A DNA stretch of 64,000 nucleotides from CAVTWY01 sp963738615 (GTDB lineage: Bacteria; Pseudomonadota; Gammaproteobacteria; Burkholderiales; Burkholderiaceae_C): NCBI GenBank assembly GCA_963738615.1, contig CAVTXI010000019.1, positions 372,001 to 436,000 of the forward strand, given 5' to 3'. Positions 14,155 to 22,458 of the stretch are shown here, in pieces. Under the pieces are notes generated by a model. The model saw nothing but the letters and a program-made list of their open reading frames with translations, searched no databases and was not told the DNA's origin. A program made the position numbers and the translations under genes. Within the stretch, counting starts at the first letter, position 1. Each line of letters opens with the position of its first letter.

Positions 14155-14438
14155 TCTGCTGACAGAGTTTCGAAGGGGGTGCGCCTACGCGCTTCCTTCT
14201 CCCGGAATGGACCACCGATCCTCGCGGCGACCAAGGCTCGAGGCCTTCGGCGTATGCAAGTGACATCGGGATCACTAACGCGCCACCACATGGCGCAAAC
14301 GCGACCAGCCCCTGGTGGGGTCGGTTATTTGTTTCGTTGCGCCGTGAGTTCACGATGGTTCCTGTGGTGGACGTGGTGGTTGTGGGTCGTGTCGGTCGTG
14401 TCGGTCGTGGAGACGGGCTCGTCTTTCGAAGAAGGCGT
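14155..14438 (-). other. Untranslated leader region upstream of the tRNA array
   Basis: About 280 bases between the promoter candidate and the terminator hairpin. No tRNA cloverleaf or conserved protein is visible. A 9-base tandem repeat (GTCGTGTCG type) is at about 14386-14411. A small RNA ending at the 14116-14154 terminator is possible but not shown. Confidence 0.35.
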
Positions 14439-14468
14439 ACTGTAAAGACTCTTTACCCCACACGTCAA
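14439..14468 (-). promoter_or_regulatory. Sigma-70 type promoter, minus strand, for the tRNA operon
   Basis: TTGACG at 14463-14468 and TACAGT at 14439-14444 are separated by 18 bases on the minus strand, close to the sigma-70 consensus. No other good hexamer pair is evident upstream of tRNA-Gly. The predicted start is near 14432. Confidence 0.5.
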
Positions 14469-14585
14469 CCCCCCGCATGGGTATATGTCAGGCAACACCG
14501 GCTTGACGAACGTGAAGGCGTTGAAGGAGGCCCGCCGTGGGCAGATCCATTCACGGCGCGCGTGGCTGACTTCGAGGAGTTCGCC

Positions 14586-15235
14586 ATGCGTGACGACATG
14601 AGCAAGGTTCTGGTCGAGTCGCTGCGCATGGGGCGTGGGTCGGCCCACGCCCAGATCGGCAGCCGACGCCTCGAGCGCAATCGACTGGACGTTGATGACG
14701 AAGGCGCGAAGGCGCGCTTCGGCATGAAGCAGAACGGCTGCAAGCACTTCGGCGAGCACCTGGGCCCGCTGTACCGCTACCTGCGCGCGCAGGTGAATCG
14801 GCCGTGGCGCAAGGTTTACGGCGAGCTGTGCACACAACTCAACCGCCGAAACGTCGTGCAGAACCACCTGTTCCAGCACATCGACGATCGCGTCGCGATC
14901 AACACCGTGTGGCTGGACGGTCAGGTGTGGGTGCGCAGCCGCCGCGGCCTCGAGCCCCTCAACGAGCGCCATGAAGCGATGCTCGTGCACCCGCGCACCG
15001 GCATCCTGCTGGTCAACCGGCACCGCGCCACGGTGGCGCAACGGCACCACCAGCGCACGTCGAGCGCAACGCCACGCGCGACGCCGACCGCCGGTGCGAC
15101 CTGCCCGGCATGGCAACCCACGTCGGCATGTTGGGGTACATCGCGATGTACTCGGCGTGTGGCTCGCAGTGGCCGCCGTGGGCGCGGCCGGCGTGCTCGC
15201 GTTGTGGTTCGGTCTGCGGGTGGTCGGTGCTTTGA
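14586..15235 (+). pseudogene. Conserved hypothetical protein beside the tRNA array, frameshift near 15040
   Basis: A GAGGAG ribosome site precedes the ATG. The first 150 residues are well-behaved coding sequence: MRDDMSKVLVESLRMGRG, then a basic region, LGPLYRYLRAQVNRPWRKVY, VQNHLFQHIDDRVA, VWLDGQVWV and MLVHPRTGILLVNRHRA. This layout resembles a family of about 200-residue proteins of unknown function found in Burkholderiales and other bacteria. Near 15040 the frame becomes arginine-rich nonsense, while another frame continues with ERNATRDADRRCDLPGM, so a one-base error is likely; the true end is uncertain. A ten-codon open frame with its own GGAGG site (14537-14569) precedes it. Function unknown. 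Confidence 0.6.
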
Positions 15236-15438
15236 TGTTGGCAGCGTACGGCGCGCTGGGCATCGACGGGTTGGCGCACTACACGCTCGCCTTGTGTTCA
15301 CAACACCCATGGATCAGCAACGCGTCGATCTGGTTCGAGGTGCTGACCGGCAGCGCGCTCGCGTTGTGGATCGGCTCGAGGTTGGCCCGGCATGGCGTTG
15401 ACGTCGCCATGCACGGGCGCACCCGCGCTCGAGGCTAA
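15157..15438 (+). CDS. Small membrane protein of unknown function
   Basis: About 93 residues from the GTG at 15157. Three hydrophobic segments are visible: WLAVAAVGAAGVLALWF, VVGALMLAAYGALGIDGLAH and IWFEVLTGSALALWIGSRLA. The pattern of a helix followed by AYGALGIDGLAHY and SIWFEV resembles a conserved Burkholderiales inner-membrane family without known role. The N-terminus is unsure because of frame problems just upstream; the ATG at 15146 in another frame may be the true start. It converges with creD, overlapping its stop by a few bases. Confidence 0.5.
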   Translation: MWLAVAAVGAAGVLALWFGLRVVGALMLAAYGALGIDGLAHYTLALCSQHPWISNASIWFEVLTGSALALWIGSRLARHGVDVAMHGRTRARG

Positions 15439-16865
15439 GGGGCTGCTGGCGCGCTTGTCGCCGAACCCGCGCCCGCCCCCATCCGATACCAGTCCAGCTT
15501 GCGCGTCAGCAGCATCACCGCGGCCAGCGCGAGGAAGAGCCCGATCGAGCCGATGACCAGCGCGGTCTGCTCGCGCAGCAGCAGCATGTACAGCAGGCCG
15601 TACAGCAGCGCCATCCCGGCGCCGAACACCACGCCGCCGCGCGGGCGGCCGAGCATCGAGCGAGCGTACACACCCAACAGCGCACGCAAGCCGACGCCGC
15701 GATGGCGTAGGCGGTGCCGAACGCAAGGTGCTCGGACAGGCTCAGCAGCAGCAGGAAGAACAAGCACAGCGCCGTGCCCACCAGCGCGTACTGCACCGGG
15801 TGCACGCGCTTGACGCGGTCACGCGCCAGCGTTTCCGCGAACGCGACCGCGGCGAAGGTCAGCAGCACGAACAGCAGCCCGTACTTGATCGCGCGGTCGC
15901 TGAGCGAATAGGGGTTGATCGGGTCGATGAAGTCGACCGACAGCATGTCGAGGCAGCGCACGCGGTTGTTGCTGCGCTGATGGCGCTGATTCGGGTCGCC
16001 GAATTCATGCGCGCCGCACATGCTGCCTTCGCCCGCGGCCACGTCGCGCGGCGCCGACGTGGCCAGCGCATTGAGCGTCCAGATTCGCATCGAACCCCTG
16101 CTCGCGCACCTCACGACGGTTCGGCAGGAAGCGCCCACCGAACGACGGATGCGGCCAGTCGGACTTCAACTGCCACGTCGTCGCATCGGCAGCCGGAACG
16201 ATCGCGAGCTGCTGCGTGCCCAGCAGGTCGACCTCGACTTGCGCGGTCAGCGCCTGATCAGGTACGTTGCCCAGCGCGTCGAAGGTCGCAAGCACCACAT
16301 GAAGCCCCTGCGGATGCGCGTCGTGCCGCGTGCCCGGCTGCACCGGCAGCACCTGCCCGTCGACGCTGGCCTGCGCACTGCGCAAACCGCGCACATCGCT
16401 GGCCGCAAGCCACATCGTCGCGGGCTCGCACGCCATGGTCGACCTCGGCTGCACGCGCTTGGGCTGCAGCGGCGAAAGACTCGACCACGACGCCAGCAGG
16501 TTCATCTTCGCCACGTAGCCATTGACCTTGAACAGCCCGCGGTAGCGCGGGTCGGCCGTCGTCGACGCGTCGACGCGCAACTGCGTCGGCGTGGCGTGCA
16601 TCGCATGCTCCACGCGCTTCAACTCCGTGCGCCGCTCTTTGCCTTCGCCCGAGCTGACTTCCCACGTCTCGACGCACAACCGGTTCAACACCGGCCCGAC
16701 CACGGTTTGCGCGCCCGCCTGCGACTGCTGCACGCTCGCCACCGCCTCGCGCTGGCTCTGCTGGCGTTCGCTCACCAGGAAGTTGATGCGAAACAGCGCG
16801 ATCGACAGCAGCAACACCGTCGCCCCGATCGCCAACAGCTTGCCCGCCCATTGCCACTTGTTCAT
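15435..16865 (-). pseudogene. creD: Inner membrane protein CreD, two compensating frameshifts
   Basis: The ATG at 16865 follows a GAGGAGC ribosome site and begins MNKWQWAGKLLAIGATVLLL, the CreD N-terminal helix. The periplasmic domain follows, with typical segments PRYRGLFKVNGYVAKMNL and SDWPHPSFGGRFLPNRREV. The frame then shifts near 16085 into LSVDFIDPINPYSLSDRAIK and the multi-helix region, and shifts back near 15695 for the last helices (ALLYGLLYMLLLREQTALVI). Joined, it is about 475 residues, normal for CreD, which answers cell-wall stress in the Cre/Blr regulons. No creBC genes are next to it. The shifts are likely sequence errors. Confidence 0.8.
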
Positions 16866-17456
16866 CGCTGCTCCTCGTCCCCGAAAGATGAGCGGCGAGT
16901 CTGGCGATGCCGGGTGAAGCCGCGACGCGGGAAGCGTGAAGTCGGTGTGAAGCAATTCGATCGCGACGCCGTTCGCTGCGTCGGTCGGCAAGCCAATGAG
17001 GCCGGGGCACGAAGCCCCGGAATACGTCGAGCGGATAGGCGCGGATAGGGTCGGGGCGCTCGCTTCAATGAGGCCGAGGCACGAAGCCCCGGAATACGGC
17101 GCCCTCGCAAACGCAGCGCCGACAGGCATTGTGGACTGCCCTTGCGAGAGGTCGGCGGTTCGAAGGCGAATCGACCGTTGCTCGGTTGCACTTTGCTTGC
17201 GCCATTCGCAAATTCCTTCGCATTTTGAAAGGAGCTGCGCACGTGCGAGCGCTCGTGAGCGATGGCTTCACCACCGCAGCGCTCGCGCCGCACGCGGGAG
17301 AGGGGGCATACAGGGCGGTCGGGCGGTCGCAGCGCACTTCACGAGCACTTCACACAACCCCTCGCCACTTCTTGCAGCCTTCCAACCCCCATCGCACGCG
17401 CCTTCGATGCTCCACACCGTGCCGCGACGCACATGCCCAGGACAAGCGAGGACTGC
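16866..17456. other. Intergenic region between creD and the VIT-VWA gene
   Basis: About 590 bases between divergent genes. It contains the two-copy CRISPR-like repeat at 16994-17098. No convincing coding sequence is seen: open frames here are Arg/Pro-rich and lack ribosome sites. The promoters of creD and of the exosortase module must lie here. Confidence 0.5.
16994..17098. CRISPR. Two-repeat CRISPR-like element
   Basis: A 33-base repeat occurs at 16994-17026 and 17066-17098 with one mismatch, separated by 39 unique bases. It starts CAATGAGGCCG and ends CCCCGGAATACG, with a central CCGGGGC-ACGAA-GCCCCGG hairpin in the first copy. Repeat and spacer lengths fit a CRISPR array, but there are only two copies and no cas gene in the window, so it is a relic, an orphan mini-array or another palindromic repeat. 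Confidence 0.4.
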
Positions 17457-19670
17457 ATGCGAAAAACTCTTCACCCCGACGCCGGCCGCGATGACCGGCG
17501 TCTCGAGTTGCGAGGCCATCGGCCGCACTTCACGCCGACCGTGACGCCCTTTGTGCGGTGGAGCCACAAGGCACGTACCGACAACCGCAGCGCTGACAAA
17601 CACCGCGTCAACGATCGGCGCAGCGCCCGCGCGTTCGACCGCGTGCTGATCGCGTTGATGCTCGCCATCGCCGCGACGTTGTTGTTGATCTTGTGGTCAC
17701 CGCCCGCGTTCGCAGACGACATCGACGCGAAGAAGGCCGGCAGCCCCTACTTCCACGTGCAAGGTGCCGACCCCGGCGTCGACGCGTTGCCGCTGAAGGC
17801 CACGCAGGTCGACGTGCGCATCGCCGGCGTGATCGCCGACGTGACGGTGACGCAGAAGTACCGCAACGAAGGCCAACGGCCGATCGAGGCGCGTTATGTG
17901 TTCCCCGGCTCGACACGCGCTGCCGTGCACGCGATGAACGTGCGCATCGGCGACCGCTTGATCGCGGCGCAGATCCGCGAGAAGCGGCGCGCGCAGATCG
18001 AATACCAGGCCGCGAAGCAGGAAGGCAAAACCGCGGCGTTGCTCGAGCAGGAGCGGCCCAACGTCTTCCAGATGAACGTGGCGAATATCCTGCCTGGCGA
18101 CGACGTGGCGGTGGAGTTGCGCTACACCGAACTGATCGCGCCGACCGAAGGGCGCTACGAGTTTGTGTTCCCCACCGTCGTCGGCCCTCGGTATCAATCA
18201 CCGAACAACGCCGGCCGCGATACCGGCGGTGCCGTACTTGCGCGAAGGGCAACCGTCGAACACTGCCTTCGACCTCGAGCTGCGCTTCGCGTCGCCGCTG
18301 CCGGTCAGCGACATCCACTCATCCACGCACGCGATCGAGGTCGCGCACGAAGGTGGCCGCGACGCGGTGGTGCAACTCGAACGCCAAAGACAGCGAGCCG
18401 CGCAACAACCGCGACTTCATCCTGCAGTACCGGTTGGCGGGCGACAAGACGGCGACCGGCCTGGCGCTTTACAAGGGCACCGACGAGAACTTCTTCGTCG
18501 CGCTGGTCGAGCCGCCCAAACACATCACCACCGACCAGATCAACCCGCGCGAATATGTCTTCGTGGTCGATATCTCGGGGTCGATGGGCGGCTATCCGTT
18601 GGACACCGCGAAAACGCTGCTGCGCAAACTGATCGGCCAACTGCGGCCCAGCGACACGTTCAACGTGTTGCTGTTTTCGGGCTCGAGCCAGGTGCTGCAC
18701 GACCGCGCCGTGCCGGCGTCGGCCGCGAACATCGAACGCGCGGTCTCGACGATCGACAACGTGCGCGGCGGCGGCGGCACCGAGATCGTGCCCGCGTTGA
18801 AGCGCATCGCCGCGCTGCCGAAGAACGACGACGTGTCGCGCACGGTGATCGTGGTGACCGATGGCTACGTCGCGGTCGAGCAGGAGGTGTTCGCGCTGGT
18901 GCGCAAGAACCTGGGCAACAGCAACGTGTTCGCGTTCGGCATCGGCCATTCGGTGAACCGGCACCTGATCGAAGGCATTGCGCGCGCCGGGCAAGGGCGA
19001 AGCGTTCATCGTGACCAAGCCCGAGTTCGCGGCGCAACAGGCCGAGCGGCTGCGCAAGATGATCGACTCGCCGGTGCTGACGAAGCTGCGCGTGGACTTC
19101 AACGGGCTGGACGTGTACGACGTGGAGCCCGGCATGTCGAACCTGCCCGACGTGCTGGGTGGCCGGCCGGTGGTGCTGTTCGGCAAGTGGCGCGGCGAAG
19201 CCCACGGGTGCGATGGTGCTCGAAGGCCAGGCCGCCAACGGTACGCATCGCGAGGTGGTCCCCGTGCCCGCGCCCGACGCGCAGGCCACCGCGCTGCGCC
19301 ACCTGTGGGCACGCGAGCGTATCGCCGCGTTGTCGGATCAGGAAGCGCTGGAAGGCGGCAACGCGAAGCGCGAGCCGATCCTGGCGCTGGGTTTGAAGTA
19401 CGGGCTGCTGACGCAATACACGAGCTTCCTCGCGGTCGACAAGGTGGTGCGCACGAACGAAGCGTCGCGACCACGGTCAATCAACCCTCGCCGCTGCCCA
19501 AGGGCGTGAGCGATGCCGCGGTGGGCGCCGACGGTGAAGGGCAGAAGACGTTGACGGCCTTCGTGCCCAGCACGCCCGAACCGGCGGCGTGGATCGCGAT
19601 GTTGATGACGTTGGTACTGCTGGGCTTCGCCTTGCGTCGAGGTGCGGCTGCGCGCCGGCACCACGTCTGA
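17457..19670 (+). pseudogene. VIT-VWA surface protein with PEP-CTERM-like tail (five frameshifts)
   Basis: The ATG at 17457 follows GAGGA. An N-terminal membrane or signal segment precedes a VIT domain (QYRNEG-type start TVTQKYRNEGQRPIEARYVF), then a von Willebrand factor A domain with the MIDAS motif DISGSMGG, and a closing PSTPEPAAW-hydrophobic helix-RRGAAARR tail typical of PEP-CTERM substrates. The frame changes near 18210, 18375, 18990, 19200 and 19455, four times as an extra base. Domains on both sides are conserved, so errors are more likely than decay. The intact protein would be about 735 residues, exported and cut by the exosortase encoded next to it. Confidence 0.8.
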
Positions 19671-19682
19671 CGAGCGCGGACG

Positions 19683-20524
19683 ATGAGCAGCCTGGCTTCC
19701 CCGTCGTCGCTGCGCACGCCGCACGCGTCGCATGCTTACCGGCCGCGCTGCCACCACTCGCGTGGATCGGTCTGCACGCCCTGGCGTTGTGGCCGCACGG
19801 CGCGTGGGCGTGGCAGCGCGCGCGCGACGGGTCCGACGATCCGCTGGGCGTGATGGCGCTGGTGGTGCTGTTGTGGTTGGTGGGGCGTGAGCGTTCGGCG
19901 ATGCGCATCTCGCCGCGGCCGCCGTGGCTGGTCGCCGGCGTGGTGCTCGCGCTTGCGGCCACGCTCGCCTTGACGCATCTGCCTTCGCTGGTCGCAGCGT
20001 CGATCGCGGCGTTGTCGATCACCTGCACGATCGTCGCGTGGCTGCCCGGCGGCACGCCGCGGCTGCCCTACGCCGGGCTCGCGCTGCTGTCGCTGCCGTT
20101 GGTGGCGTCGCTTCAGTTCTACGTCGGCTATCCGCTGCGCGTGGTCACGGCACAGCTCAGCGCGTGGCTGCTCGAGGTTGTCGGCATCGACGCCACGCGC
20201 AGCGGCGCGTCGATGACGGTCGAAGGCCGGCTCGTGATCGTCGATGCGCCGTGTTCGGGCGTTCAGATGGCGTGGATGGCGTACTTCGCCGCGTGCGCGG
20301 TGGCGGCGCACGGCGGGCTGCGCGACGCCGCGTTCCTGCGCCGCTTGCCGTGGGTCGGCGCGATCGTGCTGGCGGCTAACGCGCTGCGCAACAGCGTGCT
20401 GGTTGCGCTCGAGGCGCGGCCACAGGGGTTGAGCAGCGCTGCGCACGAGGCGATCGGCCTGGTTGTGTTGGCGGCCACCACGTTGCTGGTGGTGCGAGCC
20501 GTCAACACCGGAAGCACACGATGA
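19683..20524 (+). CDS. Exosortase family protease-transpeptidase (probable frameshift near 19735)
   Basis: A multi-pass membrane protein with the exosortase active-site set: Cys in DAPCSGVQMAWM (codon 20252-20254), Arg in ANALRNSVLVALE, and His in SSAAHEAIGLVVL. About eight hydrophobic helices are visible. Exosortases cut PEP-CTERM proteins and are thought to move them to a lipid or glycan. The ATG at 19683 (MSSLASPSS) is in a different frame from the core, which is open back to 19589, so one base is probably wrong near 19735. The stop overlaps the next start as ATGA. The upstream VIT-VWA protein is its obvious substrate. I cannot name the subfamily. Confidence 0.8.
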
Positions 20525-21069
20525 ATGCAATCACCCGCCACTGGCCGCGCCTCACCGCTGTGATGCTGGGCGCCTGCGCACTGCTGCCGCTGGCGCGCCC
20601 GCAGGCCGACACCGTGCCGGTATCGAACCCCATCGAGTGGCCGATGCATTGGGGCGGCGCCGCGCTGCGTCCGCTGGCGCTGTCGGACGTGGAGCATCGT
20701 TTCGCTCAGCGCTTCCCGGGGCAGATCGCGCGCTTCACCGACGGTGACGCGCGCGTGTTCGTGATGCGCCATGTCACGCAAGCCACGCGCATGCTGCATC
20801 CGGCCGCCGACTGCTTTCGGGCCACCGGCTACCGCATCGAGCAGGCGCAGCTCGAACTCGACGACCAGCAGCGGCTGTGGCGGTGTTTCAACGCACGTCG
20901 CGGCAGCGGACACGGTGACAGCCACGTGGCGCAAGACCTGCGCGTGTGCGAACGCATCGAGGGCACGCAGGGCGACGCCTACACCGACGCGTCGTCATGG
21001 TTCTGGGCCGCCGCGTCAGGCGAAAGCCGCGGGCCGTGGCAAGCCATCACGGTCGTGGAGGCGCTTTGA
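20521..21069 (+). CDS. Exosortase-associated EpsI-like protein
   Basis: The 182-residue product has an N-terminal membrane helix (MNAITRHWPRLTAVMLGACA) and a periplasmic domain. The region HPAADCFRATGYRIEQAQL and later SSWFWAAASGESRGPW resemble the DCYRxxGY and Trp-rich parts of EpsI-type (DUF3485) proteins that accompany exosortases. It overlaps the exosortase stop by four bases and its own stop overlaps the next start, so translation is coupled. EpsI proteins are fused to or adjacent to exosortases and may assist substrate processing or the linked export pathway. The match is by context and motif, not by full-length similarity. Confidence 0.6.
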   Translation: MNAITRHWPRLTAVMLGACALLPLARPQADTVPVSNPIEWPMHWGGAALRPLALSDVEHRFAQRFPGQIARFTDGDARVFVMRHVTQATRMLHPAADCFRATGYRIEQAQLELDDQQRLWRCFNARRGSGHGDSHVAQDLRVCERIEGTQGDAYTDASSWFWAAASGESRGPWQAITVVEAL

Positions 21070-22448
21070 CACTTGCTCTGCATTCGCGCGGCCGTCGCAT
21101 CGCCGTGGTGGCGCTCGCAGTGGCGCTCGTGTTGGCGATGACCTCGGTCGCGGTGATCGCCTTCATCGGTATGGTGGCGCTGCGCGCGGCCAAGCCGCAG
21201 GACGGCGAATGGTCGACGCGCGTCGGCCCGTGGCAGCACGAGGTCAGCGTGCCGGTGCTGCTGCGCTGGGCCACGCATCCGTTGGCGCTGCCGCTGCTGG
21301 ACGGGCGGCGCGTGCGCACCCGCACCGGAACGTGGCAACTCGCGGCACGCGGCAACGGGTCGATGCACGCCACGTGCGAACCCTGCGTGCTGCGTCTGGC
21401 CGAACTCGGCCCTGCGCCGTTGGTGTTGCGGCGCGTCGCGGTGCACGCGCGTCGCGCCGGAATCGAGGCGTGGGCCGGCACGGTCGAACTCGCGACCGAC
21501 ACCAGCCCGAACGCGGCAGGCACTCGCGCGACAAGCACTCGCGCGGCCGAAGGCGTGTTGATCGCCTGGAGCGCGAAGCTGCAACGCGACGGCATCGCGT
21601 GGCAGGCGCGCCTGGAGCCCACGCCGGTGGTGGACCTGCTGGCGACGCTGGCCGACGGCGCCGTGCCCGAAGCCCGCCTCGCCCGCGTCGACGGCACCTT
21701 CGGCTTCGATGCGTCGGCGCTGGTGAATCAGCATGGATCCACGCAACCGCGCGTGCGCCCGCGCATCGAAGGCCTGGCCGTCGAAGGCTTGGGGACCAAG
21801 TTGCTCGCGACCGCGTCACCACCGACGCGATGCGGCCCCACGCGCGCGCGCATCGACGGCTGGTTGCCGCGCGCCGTGGTCGCGGCCGAAGACCAGCGCT
21901 TCTTCGAGCACGCCGGCTTCGACCTGGGCGAGGCGCTGCACGCCTGGACCCGCAACGGCCGCAACGGGCACAACACCGCCACCACCCCGCGCGGCGCCAG
22001 CACGATCACGCAGCAGTTGGCGAAGCTGGTCTATACCGGCGACGACCGCAGCGCGGCGCGCAAGCTGCGCGAGTGGCTCTACGCGGTGGAGATGGAACGC
22101 ACGCTGGGCAAGGGCCGCATCCTGCAGCTGTACCTGGCGCTGGCGCCGTGGGGCGCCGAGGTCTGCGGCGGCGAAGGCGCGTCACGCCGCTACCTGGGCA
22201 AAGCGGCAAACCGGCTTGCGCCGCACGAAGCCGCGTGGCTGGCGAGCCTGCTGCGCCAGCCCGACGCGTTGCTCGCGCGTTATCGCAATCCCGACGTTGA
22301 CGCCACGGTCGACATCGACCGTGTCGCCCACGTGATCGAGGCCTTAAGGCCGATGCCGACGTGGCAGCGTGAGCAGTCGATCGACGCGCTGCAGCGCTGG
22401 TGGCCGGCAGGTTGTCGTGCCGGGTGCGCCGGGTTGCGTCACCAGTGA
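21063..22448 (+). CDS. GT51 peptidoglycan glycosyltransferase with novel N-terminal region
   Basis: About 461 residues from a TTG start at 21063, preceded by GGAGG and overlapping the upstream stop. One N-terminal membrane helix is followed by about 240 residues without known domain, then a GT51 domain: AAEDQRFFEHAGFD with the catalytic Glu, GASTITQQLAKL, and RKLREWLYAVEMERTLGK. No transpeptidase domain follows, so it is a monofunctional transglycosylase larger than MtgA. It would polymerise lipid II in the periplasm. The translational coupling to the exosortase pair links cell-wall synthesis to this sorting system. The N-terminal region may bind the sorting partner; that is inference. Confidence 0.85.
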   Translation, partial: ALTLALHSRGRRIAVVALAVALVLAMTSVAVIAFIGMVALRAAKPQDGEWSTRVGPWQHEVSVPVLLRWATHPLALPLLDGRRVRTRTGTWQLAARGNGSMHATCEPCVLRLAELGPAPLVLRRVAVHARRAGIEAWAGTVELATDTSPNAAGTRATSTRAAEGVLIAWSAKLQRDGIAWQARLEPTPVVDLLATLADGAVPEARLARVDGTFGFDASALVNQHGSTQPRVRPRIEGLAVEGLGTKLLATASPPTRCGPTRARIDGWLPRAVVAAEDQRFFEHAGFDLGEALHAWTRNGRNGHNTATTPRGASTITQQLAKLVYTGDDRSAARKLREWLYAVEMERTLGKGRILQLYLALAPWGAEVCGGEGASRRYLGKAANRLAPHEAAWLASLLRQPDALLARYRNPDVDATVDIDRVAHVIEALRPMPTWQREQSIDALQRWWPAGCRAGCAGLRHQ

Positions 22449-22458
22449 ATCTGTCGAC

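Noticed and set aside
14386..14411. GTCGTGTCG tandem repeat considered as a CRISPR or iteron
   Set aside because: Only about three 9-base units with no spacers and no replication gene nearby.
14337..15401. The full 354-residue + strand frame as one protein
   Set aside because: Only the segment from the ATG at 14586 to about 15040 looks coding; the upstream part covers the tRNA promoter and the downstream part is Arg-rich noise from a shifted frame.
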